From: an uncultured Gemmiger sp.
GTDB lineage: Bacteria > Bacillota > Clostridia > Oscillospirales > Ruminococcaceae
DNA length: 64,000 nucleotides
Direction: 5' to 3'
Assembly: GCA_944388175.1 (NCBI GenBank)
Contig: CALXHR010000005.1
Coordinates: forward strand, 1-64,000
This document shows positions 36,568 through 46,032 of this stretch, one piece after another; the first letter of the stretch is position 1; each line of letters opens with the position of its first letter. The notes under the pieces were generated by a model, which did no database searches, was not told where the DNA came from, and saw nothing but the letters and a program-made list of their open reading frames with translations. The position numbers and the translations under genes are program-made.

Positions 36568-39500
36568 TCAGCGGATGCGGATGGTCTTGACCTCGTACGG
36601 CTTAATGGTAAACCGCACCTGGTTGCCGGCCACTTCGACCTCGCCGGTCTTTTCCTCAATGCAGTTGTCGGCTTCGGCAGAAGCAATGGCTCCGTTCCAG
36701 GTCAGCGTGACCGGGGTTCTGGCATTCTCGCACTCGTACAAACGCAGGATGACGCCGTCGCCGTCCTCGGCGCGCTTGACGGTCTCGAGCACGACGTTGG
36801 GCGCGTCGACGCTCGCCAGGCTGACGCCGGCATCCGCGCTGCCACCGGCCACCGCCAGCGCCGGCTGGTTGAGGAAATATGCCTGCCGGACGGTACCGCC
36901 GGCCTGCCAGCCCTCCTGGTGGGGCAGCAGCGCGTAGGTGAACACGTGCTGCTCCTGGTCGGTGACGGGGTTGGGCTCAATGCCGGACTTAATCAGCGTC
37001 AGGCCAATGCAGCCGTCCTTGACCGAGTGGCCGTACTTGCAATCGTTGAGCACGCTGACGCCGTAGTGGCCTTCCGACACATCGCACCATTTCTGGCCGC
37101 AGCTCTCAAAGCGGGCAACGTCCCAGCTGGTGTTGCTGTGGGTCTTGCGGGTCAGGTTGCCGTACTGCACTTCAAAGGTCGCCTCGTCGGTGTGCACGTC
37201 GGCGGGGAAGAAGGCTTTCAGCAGGCTCTGGTGCTCGTGCCAGTCGACGTGGGTGACAAAGTCGACGCGGCGCACGTTGGCGTAGAAGTGGATATCCTGG
37301 GAAATGGTCGAGTGGCTGAAACTGCGCTCAATGTGCAGCGTCGCGCGCACGGGGCCGTTCTCGGTCCAGGTGAAGTCCTTAACGTCGGTGACGTCCCAGA
37401 ACTTCTCGGTGTACCAGTTGTCGATATCCCAGTTATCGTAGTAGATGGGCTTGTCCTCAAACACGCGCAGTGCGTTGCCGGGCTGGCCCTCCTTGAACAC
37501 CTCGCGGCGGGCGTCCTTGTCGAACATCGCGGCGATCTGGCCGTGCTCGTCAAAGCGCACGGTGTAGAACGGCGTCTCCAGCGTATGCCCGTCGGCCGAG
37601 AGGGTGAACGGGGTTCCCACCGCCACGGCGGCCGCTTTGGCAAAGCCCTTGCGGCCCTTGGCGGGCAGGTTTTCGAGGTAGACCACGGCGCCGCCGTCGG
37701 CGGTTTTCTGCACGGGGTAGACGCAGCCGGTCTCGTCGGCCAGGGCCTCGGCCGTGGCGTCGGGCAGGGTGACCACGTCGCCGCGCACAAAGCCGGTGGT
37801 GTTGAACACCGTCACGCCGTCGCCTTCGGGGGTCAGCGCAGCCAGGCGCTCGGCCGTCAGCGCGGCCAGCTTTTCGGCCACGGCGGCGTACTCCTCGCGG
37901 GTGACCTCGTACACTTCATGGATGGCCGAGCCGGGCAGGATATCGTGGAACTGGTTGATGAGGATGACGCGCCACAGCTTGTCCATCTCCTGCTGCGGGT
38001 AGGCGAGCTTGTCGGCCGCCAGCACGCTGAGCAGTTCCAGGTCCATCATGGCCAGCTCGCTCTTGCGGTTGCTGCGCTTGTTGCGGGCCATACTGGTCAG
38101 GGTGCCGCGGTGGTACTCAAAGTAGAGTTCGCCCTCCCAGGTGGGCAGGCGGCGGTTGCCGGAAACGCGCTGGTCCAGCTCCTCAAAGAACTGGCGGGCA
38201 AAGACCTGGCGCACCTGCGGGATGCCCTCGACGCCCTTCTCCATACGGATCGAGGTCTCCAGCATATCGCGGGTGGGGCCGCCGCCGCCGTCGCCGTAGC
38301 CGTAGCTGATCAGGATATCGTTGTTGATATCCTTTTGCTGGTAGCGCTGCCAGCCGCCCATGATGGCGTCGGGGTGCAGCTGGCCGTTGTAAGTGGTAAA
38401 GAAGTTCTTGGTGGGGTCCTGGCCAAGGTCCAGCGTGGTGACCAGGTGGGTCAGCACCTCGGTGCCGTCGATGCCGCGCCACAGAAAGGTGTCGTAGGGG
38501 ATTTTGTTGACCTGGTTCCAGGCCAGCTTGGTGGTCATAAAGTAGTCGATGCCGCACTGTTTCATGATCTGCGGCAGCGCGCCGGAGTAACCGAACACGT
38601 CGGGCAGCCACAAAATGCGGTTGTCGACGCCGAACTCCTTTTTAAAGAAGCGCTTGCCGTAGATAAACTGGCGCACCAGGCTTTCGCCGCTGGTCAGGTT
38701 GCAGTCGGCCTCAACCCACATGCCGCCCTCGGGCTCCCAGCGGCCTTCGGCCACGCGGGCTTTGATCTGCGCAAACAGCTCGGGGTAGCGCGCTTTCAGG
38801 AAGGCGTACAGCTGCGGCTGGCTGGACATGAACTTGTAGTTGGGGTACTGCTCCATCAGGCGCAGCACGGTCGCAAAGCTGCGGCAGGTCTTTTCCTCGG
38901 TCTGGGCGACGGTCCACCACCAGGCCACGTCGATGTGGGTGTGGCCGATGCAGCTGGCAATGACCTCGTCATGGCCGGCCAGGTCGGTGTACAGCGCCTT
39001 GGCCAGGTAGGCGCGGGTGGCGGCCACGCTGGCGTAGAAGCTTTCGTCGTAAGGCGTGCGCAGGTCGAGCCTGTTGACGGCCTCGTTGAGCACGCGCTCA
39101 AGGTCGTGGCGGGGCTTGCCGTCGGGCTCCAGGCGGCCGAACGCGCGCAGCGGCACGGCCATGTCGTAGTAAAGGCCCTCGATCTCGGGGTCGATCTCGC
39201 GCAGGTCGCACAGCAGGTTGAGCTCGGCGTGCAGAATGCCGGTGTAGGCCTGCAGGTCCAGGCGGTAGGTGCGGCCGGCTTCCGCTTTGCGGGCCAGCAG
39301 CACGTCGCGGTGGTTCATGTCGGCGCCCTGGGTGACGACGCCGTCCACAAACACCAGAAACTGCGGGTTCTTGGCGTCGTCCCATTCCTCGATCTGGGAC
39401 TGGATGTGCAGCCACAGGCTTTTGCCGGCAAAGCTCTCGGGCACGGTGACCTCGGTGCGGAACCAGTAGTGGCGGTCAGGGCCATACCAGTGCGAAATCT

Positions 39501-39729
39501 TGCTGTTGACGGCGCTGTCGTCCTCGTACCCGCCGCGCAGGTAGCGCTGCAGGTCGTAGGTTTCCTGGTGGCCGAACTCGGCGTAGGGCGCTTCGGCGGC
39601 GTCGGCTTCGGCCGGCGTCAGGTAGTTGCCGGGCTTGATCTGCCAGGTGGTGATGGGCACCTTCTGCTTGACGCTCAGCTTCTGCAATTCATCGCAGATG
39701 ACGCCGATGCGCTTGTCCACAAAAAACAT
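36568..39729 (-). CDS. GH38 alpha-mannosidase
   Basis: 1053 residues, cytoplasmic. An N-terminal beta domain (about 1-250) precedes the catalytic barrel. Zinc and catalytic residues are in GHTHIDVAWWWT (H263, H265, D267) and LWLPDVFGYSGALPQ (nucleophile candidate D377); QPQLYAF and WEPEGGMWVEADCN are further GH38 blocks. The all-beta C-terminal domains are present to the end. Length matches bacterial GH38 enzymes that trim alpha-mannose from N-glycan fragments. It follows GH130 by 122 bp. Confidence 0.95.
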   Translation of the reverse strand: MFFVDKRIGVICDELQKLSVKQKVPITTWQIKPGNYLTPAEADAAEAPYAEFGHQETYDLQRYLRGGYEDDSAVNSKISHWYGPDRHYWFRTEVTVPESFAGKSLWLHIQSQIEEWDDAKNPQFLVFVDGVVTQGADMNHRDVLLARKAEAGRTYRLDLQAYTGILHAELNLLCDLREIDPEIEGLYYDMAVPLRAFGRLEPDGKPRHDLERVLNEAVNRLDLRTPYDESFYASVAATRAYLAKALYTDLAGHDEVIASCIGHTHIDVAWWWTVAQTEEKTCRSFATVLRLMEQYPNYKFMSSQPQLYAFLKARYPELFAQIKARVAEGRWEPEGGMWVEADCNLTSGESLVRQFIYGKRFFKKEFGVDNRILWLPDVFGYSGALPQIMKQCGIDYFMTTKLAWNQVNKIPYDTFLWRGIDGTEVLTHLVTTLDLGQDPTKNFFTTYNGQLHPDAIMGGWQRYQQKDINNDILISYGYGDGGGGPTRDMLETSIRMEKGVEGIPQVRQVFARQFFEELDQRVSGNRRLPTWEGELYFEYHRGTLTSMARNKRSNRKSELAMMDLELLSVLAADKLAYPQQEMDKLWRVILINQFHDILPGSAIHEVYEVTREEYAAVAEKLAALTAERLAALTPEGDGVTVFNTTGFVRGDVVTLPDATAEALADETGCVYPVQKTADGGAVVYLENLPAKGRKGFAKAAAVAVGTPFTLSADGHTLETPFYTVRFDEHGQIAAMFDKDARREVFKEGQPGNALRVFEDKPIYYDNWDIDNWYTEKFWDVTDVKDFTWTENGPVRATLHIERSFSHSTISQDIHFYANVRRVDFVTHVDWHEHQSLLKAFFPADVHTDEATFEVQYGNLTRKTHSNTSWDVARFESCGQKWCDVSEGHYGVSVLNDCKYGHSVKDGCIGLTLIKSGIEPNPVTDQEQHVFTYALLPHQEGWQAGGTVRQAYFLNQPALAVAGGSADAGVSLASVDAPNVVLETVKRAEDGDGVILRLYECENARTPVTLTWNGAIASAEADNCIEEKTGEVEVAGNQVRFTIKPYEVKTIRIR

Positions 39730-39851
39730 AGCGATTTCCCTTTCTGCCGCGGCCGCGCCGCGGTCTTTCCCCAAAAATGAATCCCTTTATTGTGTATTGT
39801 TTCCGCAACGCGGCAGGGCGGCGCGCGCCGCCCTGCGCTGCGGCAAAACCG

Positions 39852-40841
39852 TTAGAACGAGTTGGCCTTGATGTAATCGAGCACCTTGTCGACGGTGGTG
39901 AACGCCAGGCCGGTGACGGTGTCGGCGCAGCCGTAGTAGACGGCGATGCGCCCGGTGGCGGCGTCGGCCAGCGCCGCACAGGGGAAGGTGACGTTGGGCA
40001 CGTCGCCCATGCACTCATACGGCATATGCGGGGCCAGGATGTAGTCCTTGCCGCGGGCCTTGACTTTCCACGGCTCGTCGAGGTCCAGCAGCGCCGCGCC
40101 CATGCGGTAGACGTAGCCGTTGCAGGTCATGATGACGCCGTGGTAGATCAGCAGCCAGCCCTCGTCGGTTTCGATGGGGATGGGCCCCGGGCCGATTTTC
40201 AGGCTCTGCCAGGCGCTCTCGTCGCCCTTGACCGCGCCCATCATGTAGCGGTGGCGGCCCCAGTAGATGAGGTCCTCGCTCTGGCTGACGAAGATATCGC
40301 CAAACGGGGTGTGGCCGGTGTCGGACGGGCGGCTCATCATCATGTAGCGGCCCTGGATTTTGCGCGGGAACAGCACGCCGTTGCGGTTGTAGGGCAAAAA
40401 GGCGTTTTCCAGCTGGTGGAAGGTCTTGAAATCCTCGGTCCAGGCCAGGCCGATGGTGGGGCCGTGGTAGCCGTTGCACCAGGACACATAGTATTTGCCG
40501 TCGATTTCGCACACGCGCGGGTCATAGCGGTATTCGCGGTTGGTGATCTCGGGGTCGTCGCCCACCAGGTGGATGGGCTCGTCGTCGATCTGCCAGTGGA
40601 TGCCGTCTTTGCTGAACCCGGCAAAGATGTCCATGCTGATGGAAAGGCTGTCGCAGCGGAACACGCCCGCAAAGCCGTCGCCAAAGGGCACCACGGCGCT
40701 GTTGAACACGCTGTTGGAGCGCTTGTTGCCGTCGCGGCCGATGATGGGGTTGCCGTCATAGCGCCACAGCGGCGTGCGGGTGACGGCAGGCGGGTCCTGC
40801 CAGGGGATGTTCGGCAGCGGTTTGCCGATGATCTTGGCCAT
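39852..40841 (-). CDS. GH130 beta-mannoside phosphorylase
   Basis: 329 residues, five-bladed propeller, cytoplasmic. Family blocks include [50 protein letters not shown] and [22 protein letters not shown]130 enzymes phosphorolyse beta-mannosides such as Man-beta-1,4-GlcNAc or mannooligosaccharides to mannose-1-phosphate. Next to GH38 and GH20, the N-glycan core disaccharide is a good candidate substrate, but mannooligosaccharide use is not excluded. An AAAAGGAGG site precedes the ATG, and a strong promoter lies about 175 bp upstream. Confidence 0.92.
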   Translation of the reverse strand: MAKIIGKPLPNIPWQDPPAVTRTPLWRYDGNPIIGRDGNKRSNSVFNSAVVPFGDGFAGVFRCDSLSISMDIFAGFSKDGIHWQIDDEPIHLVGDDPEITNREYRYDPRVCEIDGKYYVSWCNGYHGPTIGLAWTEDFKTFHQLENAFLPYNRNGVLFPRKIQGRYMMMSRPSDTGHTPFGDIFVSQSEDLIYWGRHRYMMGAVKGDESAWQSLKIGPGPIPIETDEGWLLIYHGVIMTCNGYVYRMGAALLDLDEPWKVKARGKDYILAPHMPYECMGDVPNVTFPCAALADAATGRIAVYYGCADTVTGLAFTTVDKVLDYIKANSF

Positions 40842-40962
40842 AGGAAGGTACCTCCTTTTCAGGTGGGAAGGTTCGGATATAGATATAGATAGAGGGAAGA
40901 AGAAACAAGGAAAGTGCGGTGGAAAGCCGGTTTTTGCAGCGCGTTGGCGCAGGGTGTTTTAC

Positions 40963-41174
40963 AGTACCGTTATTGGTACTTTTGCACCCGCCCGGCGCGC
41001 CGGTTTTTTAGCATGCCCCATAGGTATAGCACGCCGGTTTGCCCGCGTCAAGGGGGTCTGCCAAAGAAATTTTTGTGAAGCCTGCGTCGCGCACGGCGGC
41101 AAGGCATTTTGCACGGTGCAGCGTGCAGTTTTGGTCCCGCGCCGGGTGAAATCCAACATTGCACAAATGTGCAA
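40963..41174 (-). promoter_or_regulatory. Promoter and possible operators of the GH130-GH38 operon
   Basis: On the minus strand, -35 TTGACG (41046-41051), 17-nt spacer, -10 TATACC (41023-41028). Two inverted repeats flank it: AGTACC/GGTACT (40963-40980, about 40 bp after the start point) and TTGCACA/TGTGCAA (41159-41174, upstream). They differ from the GTTAAC sites at the importer operon, so a different regulator is possible. No gene is seen in 40842-41252. Confidence 0.7.
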
Positions 41175-41252
41175 TTTGTGTCCGGTTTTTGCGTATTCCG
41201 CCCGTGTTGCGGCAGGTGCCTGCTTTGCCCATTCACCTGACGTTTCCAGCTG

Positions 41253-41896
41253 GTTTGTAGGGGCCGCATGTATGCGGCCCGGCAGGGGGTTGCGCCACGC
41301 GGGGTTTGCGGGTAAACCGACCGTTTACGCCGCTCTGTAGGGCGGGGTCTTGACCCCGCCGTGGGCGTTCTGCGGTAGACGCCCGCTCTGCCCATGTACC
41401 TGCCGTTTCCGGCCGGTTCGTAGGGGCCGCATGTATGCGGCCCGTGGGCGTTTGTCCTATGGTGATGTTTTTGGGTTTGTGTACGCGGTACTCTTATTTG
41501 TAGGGGCGGCATATATGCCGCCCGGCAGGGGTTTGCCACCACGCGGGGTTTATGGGAAATATGGCCGTTTACCCTGTTCTGTAGGGCAAACACCATACAA
41601 CCCGTGAACGGGCAACGCCGCGGCGTTTTTGCGGGCGGCATGTATGCCGCCCCTACGCATGGACCAAACGCGGTCACGGCGCAAAAACGGTACATAAGGC
41701 AACCGGCCGCGGGCCGCATGCATGCGGCCCCTACAATGCAAGGCATACACCATACAACCCGTGAACGGGCAACGCCGCGGCGTTTTGCGGGCGGCATGTA
41801 TGCCGCCCCTACGCATGGACCAAACGCGGTCGCAACGCAAAAACGGTACATAAGGCAACCGACCGCGGGCCGCATACATGCGGCCCCTACAAACCG
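41253..41896. repeat. Modular repeat cluster with a 157-bp tandem duplication
   Basis: Palindromes occur at about 41260, 41336, 41420 and 41500. The stretch 41591-41747 is then repeated at 41748-41896 with few differences (period 157 bp); each copy holds GGCGGCATGTATGCCGCC, a conserved spacer with CGCGGTC and AAAAACGG, and GGGCCGCATRCATGCGGCCC. No gene. Confidence 0.88.
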
Positions 41897-41990
41897 GGAC
41901 AACCACCATACACCCCATACCCGGGCGGCGTTTTGCAACGGGTCACGGCCCACCCGCCTTTCCGGTTCGTTGCTTTTTTAACAACGTCCC

Positions 41991-42216
41991 CCACAGCAAC
42001 AGCCGCCGCTTGGCGGGGCGCCGGGGCGGCCGGATCACTGCGATCCCCGGCGAAGTGGGCTTCGCCGGTGGGGCGGCGGTATTGGCGCCGCCCCGGCATT
42101 TCCCCTGCCCGCACAAAGCGGCGGCTGCAGTTAGGGTCTACGTACTGTTGGCAAGGCGCACCCCCGCAAGGGTCGGCCCTTCGGGTGCTGCGTCCCTGGC
42201 CACGCCTGGCAGCGGC
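41991..42216 (-). other. Strongly structured non-coding element 3' of the binding-protein gene
   Basis: No open frame fits. A 12-bp outer stem pairs 42000-42011 with 42116-42127 (CAGCCGCCGCTT). Inside are an 11-bp stem 42020-42030/42087-42097, hairpins at 42032-42046 and 42047-42068, and a 9-bp hairpin 42070-42078/42086-42094 that competes with the 11-bp stem. A further nested hairpin covers about 42155-42195 (AAGGG/CCCTT core). It begins right after the binding-protein stop and does not share modules with the TGTAGGG repeats. It could be a 3'-UTR element, a separate RNA or a repeat family of its own. I do not recognise it as a known RNA class. Confidence 0.6.
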
Positions 42217-43743
42217 TTATTCCGCAGTTTCCGCGGTAGCGCCGCCGTTGCTGGCCATGAACTCATCCACCTGGCGCTGCGCCTCGGCGATGACTTCCTG
42301 GAAGCCGGCGCCATTGAGTTCTTCGACCATCTGCGGGACCATCACGTCGGGGTCGGCGGTGCCGGTCAGCAGCTCGCTCTTATAACGCTCGGCGATGGAG
42401 ATGCACTGGTTGATCTCGGTGGCGACGGGGCTGGTGTCCATGCTGAAGCCCAGCAGGACGGAAGGCTCGGCGTTGGCGTTGAGTTCCTCAACTTCGTCAT
42501 ACTGGTTGAAGTCGAAGTCGTCGGTCGGGGTGACGGTGAAGAAGCTGCCCTGGGTGTAGCCGGCCATGGACCAGTCCGCATTGTTCTTGTGGACCCATTC
42601 CTTGGTGTCGTCGGTGTAATCCCAGTTGTCGCCCTGGACGCCGTAGTACAGCAGGTCGCGGACGTAGGTATCGGTGTTGACCAGTTCCAGGAACTGCAGA
42701 GCCTTCTCGGGGTTCTGGCAGTTGGCGCTGATGCAGTTCAGAGAGCCACGGACGGAGTCGTTGGAGACGATCGTCGGGCCCCACTGATACGCCACGGCCT
42801 CGACGCCCATGTTCGGGCCCCAGGTGGTGACAGCGGCGCTGGGCCAGCCCTGCGCGATGGCGGCGGGCTTGTAAGCGTTTTCTTCAGAAGCGGTGGCGGC
42901 GTCAGCATTGATGATGCCGGCGTTGTACCACTCGTGGAACAGGCGCAGGTACTCCATCATGTCGTCCTGCTCCCAGATGGAGACGACTTTCGCTTCGGGG
43001 TCGTCATACTTGACGCCCATGGCGATCAGGCCGGCGCCCATCGTGTCGTAGGTGAAGCTCAGGTAGGTAGCGCCGGAGCTGGACAGCGGCCACGCCACGG
43101 AACCCTGGCTGGTCACATACTCCTGGAAATCCGGGTTGGACAGGGGCTCGGTCAGGTCGGTCAGGTCGGTCATGGTGGAGCCGTCGTACCCGGCAGCGTC
43201 CATGGCGGCCTTATCCCAGACCACGTAGTTGGAGATGGAGGAGTCTTTCATGGTGGGCACGGCGTAGATCTGGCCGCCCACACGGCAGGCATCCCAGTAA
43301 TCGGCGGGGATGGACGCGTACAGATCGGGGGTGACGGTCTCGATCATGTCGGTGATGTCCAGGAACGCGCCGACGCCGACGTCGTTGGTGTAGGTGTTGA
43401 CGTTGGTGAACAGGATGTCGTACTCACCGGCGGTGTTGACGATGACGTTGCGGCGGTTGTCCCAGTCGCCCCAGCCAACGACCTCAACGTCAATGTTGAC
43501 GCCGATCTTCTCTTCCAGGTAGGGGTTGATCTGCTCCAGCCACGCGTCGTAGTTGGCGGGCTGGCCGTTGCCGACCATGACCCACTTCAGGGTAACGACT
43601 TCGCCGCTGTCGGTGGCGGCGGCATCGCCGCTGGCCGCCGTGCTGCCGCTGGCGGCAGAATCAGCGCCGCCGCCGCAGGCTGCCAGGCTCAGCGCCATGG
43701 CGCCGGCCAGACCGAGAGCGAGCACTTTTTTCAACTTTTTCAT
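42217..43743 (-). CDS. ABC-importer carbohydrate-binding lipoprotein
   Basis: 508 residues. A lipoprotein signal (MKKLKKVLALGLAGAMALSLAAC, lipobox LAAC) is followed by a Ser/Ala/Gly linker and a family-1 solute-binding fold; the C-terminal VATEINQCISIAERYKSELLTG region matches the DUF3502 type that pairs with LplB/LplC-like permeases. It captures a sugar outside the membrane. The importer genes precede it on the same strand, with 86 bp and a GGGGG/CCCCC hairpin in between that may stabilise its message. No ATP-binding subunit is present, so a shared MsmK-like ATPase elsewhere is expected. Confidence 0.93.
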   Translation of the reverse strand: MKKLKKVLALGLAGAMALSLAACGGGADSAASGSTAASGDAAATDSGEVVTLKWVMVGNGQPANYDAWLEQINPYLEEKIGVNIDVEVVGWGDWDNRRNVIVNTAGEYDILFTNVNTYTNDVGVGAFLDITDMIETVTPDLYASIPADYWDACRVGGQIYAVPTMKDSSISNYVVWDKAAMDAAGYDGSTMTDLTDLTEPLSNPDFQEYVTSQGSVAWPLSSSGATYLSFTYDTMGAGLIAMGVKYDDPEAKVVSIWEQDDMMEYLRLFHEWYNAGIINADAATASEENAYKPAAIAQGWPSAAVTTWGPNMGVEAVAYQWGPTIVSNDSVRGSLNCISANCQNPEKALQFLELVNTDTYVRDLLYYGVQGDNWDYTDDTKEWVHKNNADWSMAGYTQGSFFTVTPTDDFDFNQYDEVEELNANAEPSVLLGFSMDTSPVATEINQCISIAERYKSELLTGTADPDVMVPQMVEELNGAGFQEVIAEAQRQVDEFMASNGGATAETAE

Positions 43744-43829
43744 GCTGTTTCTCCTTTTGTTGTTGAAAAGTGGTGTTTACTATCAGGCGGGGGCCCACCC
43801 CCGCTGAAAGTCAGGGAAAAAACGGGGTA

Positions 43830-44798
43830 TCAGCCCTTGACGGCGCCGACCGTCAGACCGGAAATAAAGTATTTCTGGAAGAACGGGTACGCGCACGCGA
43901 TGGGGATGACGATGACGGCCGCAATGGCCATGCGCACCGACTCCGAAGGCATCGAAGCGCGGTACTGCTGCAGGCTCAGGCCGGCGGTGGGGTTGTTGGC
44001 CAGGTAGGTCAGCTGGCCCATCATGGTGTTCAACAGCGGCTGCAGCGCGCGCAGGCTGTCTTTGGTGATGTACAGCGAAGCCTGGAGCCAGTCGTTCCAG
44101 TAACCGAAGGTCAGGAACAGCGCGACGGTGGCGAACACGGGCTTGGAGATGGGCACCACGATGCGGCTGAAGATCGTCAGCTGCGAAGCGCCGTCGATCT
44201 TGGCCGACTCGATGATGGAATCGGGGATGGTCTGGCGGAAGAACGTTTTGCTGATTGTGACGTTCCAGCTCGAGACGGCCAGCGGCAGCGTCAGGCACCA
44301 GATCGTATCGCTGAGGTGCAGCATGTTGGCGATGACGACGTAGTTGGCCACCATACCGCCGGTGAAGATCATGGGGATGAACACGACCCACTGCAGGAAC
44401 CCGCGCAGCTTGAACTGCGGGCGGGAGAGCACGTAGCCCATCATGGTGGTGAGCAGCACGCCGATGACGGTGCCCAGCACCGTGACGCCGATGGAGACCA
44501 GCAGCGACTGGAAGATCATGTCGCGCTCGTTCCACAGGAACTGGTAGGCGGCCAGAGAGAACTCTGACGGCAGCAGCGAGTAACCGTTCATGCGGATGGA
44601 TTCCTCGGACGAGACCGAGATAATCAGCACGAAGAAGAACGGGAAAATGCAGATGAACGAGAGGATGGCGAACAGAACGTTGAAGCAGGCGTTGGTGACA
44701 GGCTTGATTTTATTCAGCTTAAACCCGGCTTCGGCTTCTTCGATCTCCAGGCGTTTTTCCGCCTTGCGGGCCGCGCGTTTTTCGGCAAAGGTTGACAT
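43830..44798 (-). CDS. ABC sugar permease, LplC/YtcP type
   Basis: 322 residues with six predicted membrane helices after a charged cytoplasmic start (EKRAARKAEKRLEIEEAEAG). The EAA loop ESAKIDGASQLTIFSRIVVPISKP, which docks the ATPase, is intact. It forms a heterodimer with the permease at 44962-45936. The 163-bp gap to that gene carries two overlapping hairpins. Confidence 0.94.
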   Translation of the reverse strand: MSTFAEKRAARKAEKRLEIEEAEAGFKLNKIKPVTNACFNVLFAILSFICIFPFFFVLIISVSSEESIRMNGYSLLPSEFSLAAYQFLWNERDMIFQSLLVSIGVTVLGTVIGVLLTTMMGYVLSRPQFKLRGFLQWVVFIPMIFTGGMVANYVVIANMLHLSDTIWCLTLPLAVSSWNVTISKTFFRQTIPDSIIESAKIDGASQLTIFSRIVVPISKPVFATVALFLTFGYWNDWLQASLYITKDSLRALQPLLNTMMGQLTYLANNPTAGLSLQQYRASMPSESVRMAIAAVIVIPIACAYPFFQKYFISGLTVGAVKG

Positions 44799-44837
44799 GG
44801 ATTTCCCTCCTATCAGGTATCGGGATGTCAGGGCTCA

Positions 44838-44886
44838 TTCTTCTGTGAGTGTGTCACAGAAGAAAAAAGGGACGTCCCTTTTTTCT
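44838..44886 (-). promoter_or_regulatory. Two overlapping, mutually exclusive hairpins between the permease genes
   Basis: Hairpin 1 is at 44838-44864 (11-bp arms TTCTTCTGTGA/TCACAGAAGAA, 5-nt loop). Hairpin 2 is a perfect palindrome at 44861-44886 (arm AGAAAAAAGGGAC). They share 44861-44864. In the transcript direction the second forms a GGGAC/GTCCC stem followed by TTTTTT, like an intrinsic terminator. It may set the ratio of the two permeases, or be a REP-like insertion. Confidence 0.6.
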
Positions 44887-44961
44887 GATTGAAACTTTTG
44901 TTCCGGTGCGCAGCGCCCTGGCAGTTCGTACAGGCCGCAGCGTCTGCGGCCGGGAACCTGC

Positions 44962-45936
44962 TCAGATGATGGCGCTGTCGGGGTCGATCTTGGACACGAT
45001 GGCGTTTGTGATCAACACCGTGATGCAGCAGCAGACCGACTGGAACAAGCCGGCCGCCGCCGTGCGCCCGATGGAGGCGTTGGACAACAGGGCCTGGTAG
45101 ATGTAGGTATCAAAGGTGCTGACCGTGTTGTACAGCGACGTGGGGATGCCGCGCGTGACCTGGTAGAACAGGCCGAAGTCCGAGTAGAAGATGTGGCCGA
45201 TGTTGAGGATGAACATCATGATAATCATGGGCCGGATGGTGGGGATGGTGATGTACCACGCCTGCTGCCACTTGGTGGCGCCGTCCAGGATGGCGGCTTC
45301 GTACAGGCTGGTGTCGATGCCGGTGATGGACGCAAGGTAGACGACCATGTTGTAGCCCATGCCTTTCCAGGTGGACATGAACACGATGATGAACGGCCAG
45401 TACTGCGGCTGCGAGTACCACATGACGCCTTCGCCGCCAAACGCTTCGATGATGAGGTTGGCCAGGCCGCCGGTGGGGTTCAGGAAGGCGTAGACGAAGT
45501 AGCTGACAACGACCCACGACATAAAGTAGGGGAAGAACATCAGCGTCTGGTAGCACTTGGACGCCATCTTGGAGTACAGCTGGTTGATGACGATGGCCAG
45601 CGCCACAGGGATGACGAGGTTGAGCACAATGAACACGAGGTTGTACAGCAGCGTGTTGCGCAGCAGCATGCTGAACGTGTTGCTGGTCAGGAAGAACTCA
45701 AAGTTCTCAAACCCGCACCAGTCGCTGGCAAACAGGCTGGCCAAAAAGCCTTTGCCGGGCTGCAGCCGGAAGTTCTTGAACGAGATAATCAGGCCGAACA
45801 TCGGCAGGTAGGCAAACACCGCAAACCAGATCGTTGCGGGCAAGCCCAGCAGCGCCAGTTCGGAGTCGTCGCGCGTCCAGGTAAACTTTTTGCGCTTTTT
45901 GACTTCCGTTGCCACTGCCGCAGTTTCGTTTTTCAT
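44962..45936 (-). CDS. ABC sugar permease, LplB/YteP type, first gene of the importer operon
   Basis: 324 residues, six predicted helices after a basic start (VKKRKKFTWTRDDSELALLGLPATIWF). The EAA loop is EAAILDGATKWQQAWYITIPTIRP. This subfamily imports oligosaccharides, including complex glycans. A GAAAGGAGAAG site precedes the ATG. It is transcribed divergently from the LacI-type regulator, with GTTAAC operators between. Confidence 0.94.
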   Translation of the reverse strand: MKNETAAVATEVKKRKKFTWTRDDSELALLGLPATIWFAVFAYLPMFGLIISFKNFRLQPGKGFLASLFASDWCGFENFEFFLTSNTFSMLLRNTLLYNLVFIVLNLVIPVALAIVINQLYSKMASKCYQTLMFFPYFMSWVVVSYFVYAFLNPTGGLANLIIEAFGGEGVMWYSQPQYWPFIIVFMSTWKGMGYNMVVYLASITGIDTSLYEAAILDGATKWQQAWYITIPTIRPMIIMMFILNIGHIFYSDFGLFYQVTRGIPTSLYNTVSTFDTYIYQALLSNASIGRTAAAGLFQSVCCCITVLITNAIVSKIDPDSAII

Positions 45937-45962
45937 AGGCTTCTCCTTTCTCTGCGGCGGAT

Positions 45963-46032
45963 GTTAACCTGTTTTGTTAACATGTTAACACGCACGACCG
46001 CCGCGTGCCAAAAATGTTAATTTTATATTAAC
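45963..46032. promoter_or_regulatory. GTTAAC operator cluster in the importer leader
   Basis: A perfect 16-bp palindrome TGTTAACATGTTAACA lies at 45975-45990, with another GTTAAC at 45963-45968. A looser inverted repeat, GTTAAT/ATTAAC (46016-46032), covers the -10 of the importer promoter. LacI-family proteins bind such palindromes; the adjacent divergent LacI gene is the obvious candidate. Confidence 0.75.

Noticed and set aside
36496..39780. A 1094-codon open frame on the plus strand opposite the GH38 gene
   Set aside because: It is the antisense shadow of a GC-rich gene; its composition is Val/Gly/His/Gln-rich, it has no ribosome site or known domain, and the minus-strand frame is a clear GH38.
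41253..41896. CRISPR-like array
   Set aside because: Repeats are palindromic modules of differing order without equal-length unique spacers, and no cas genes are near.
41991..42216. tRNA, RNase P, SRP or 6S RNA
   Set aside because: None of their conserved sequence blocks is present; the structure does not fit these classes.
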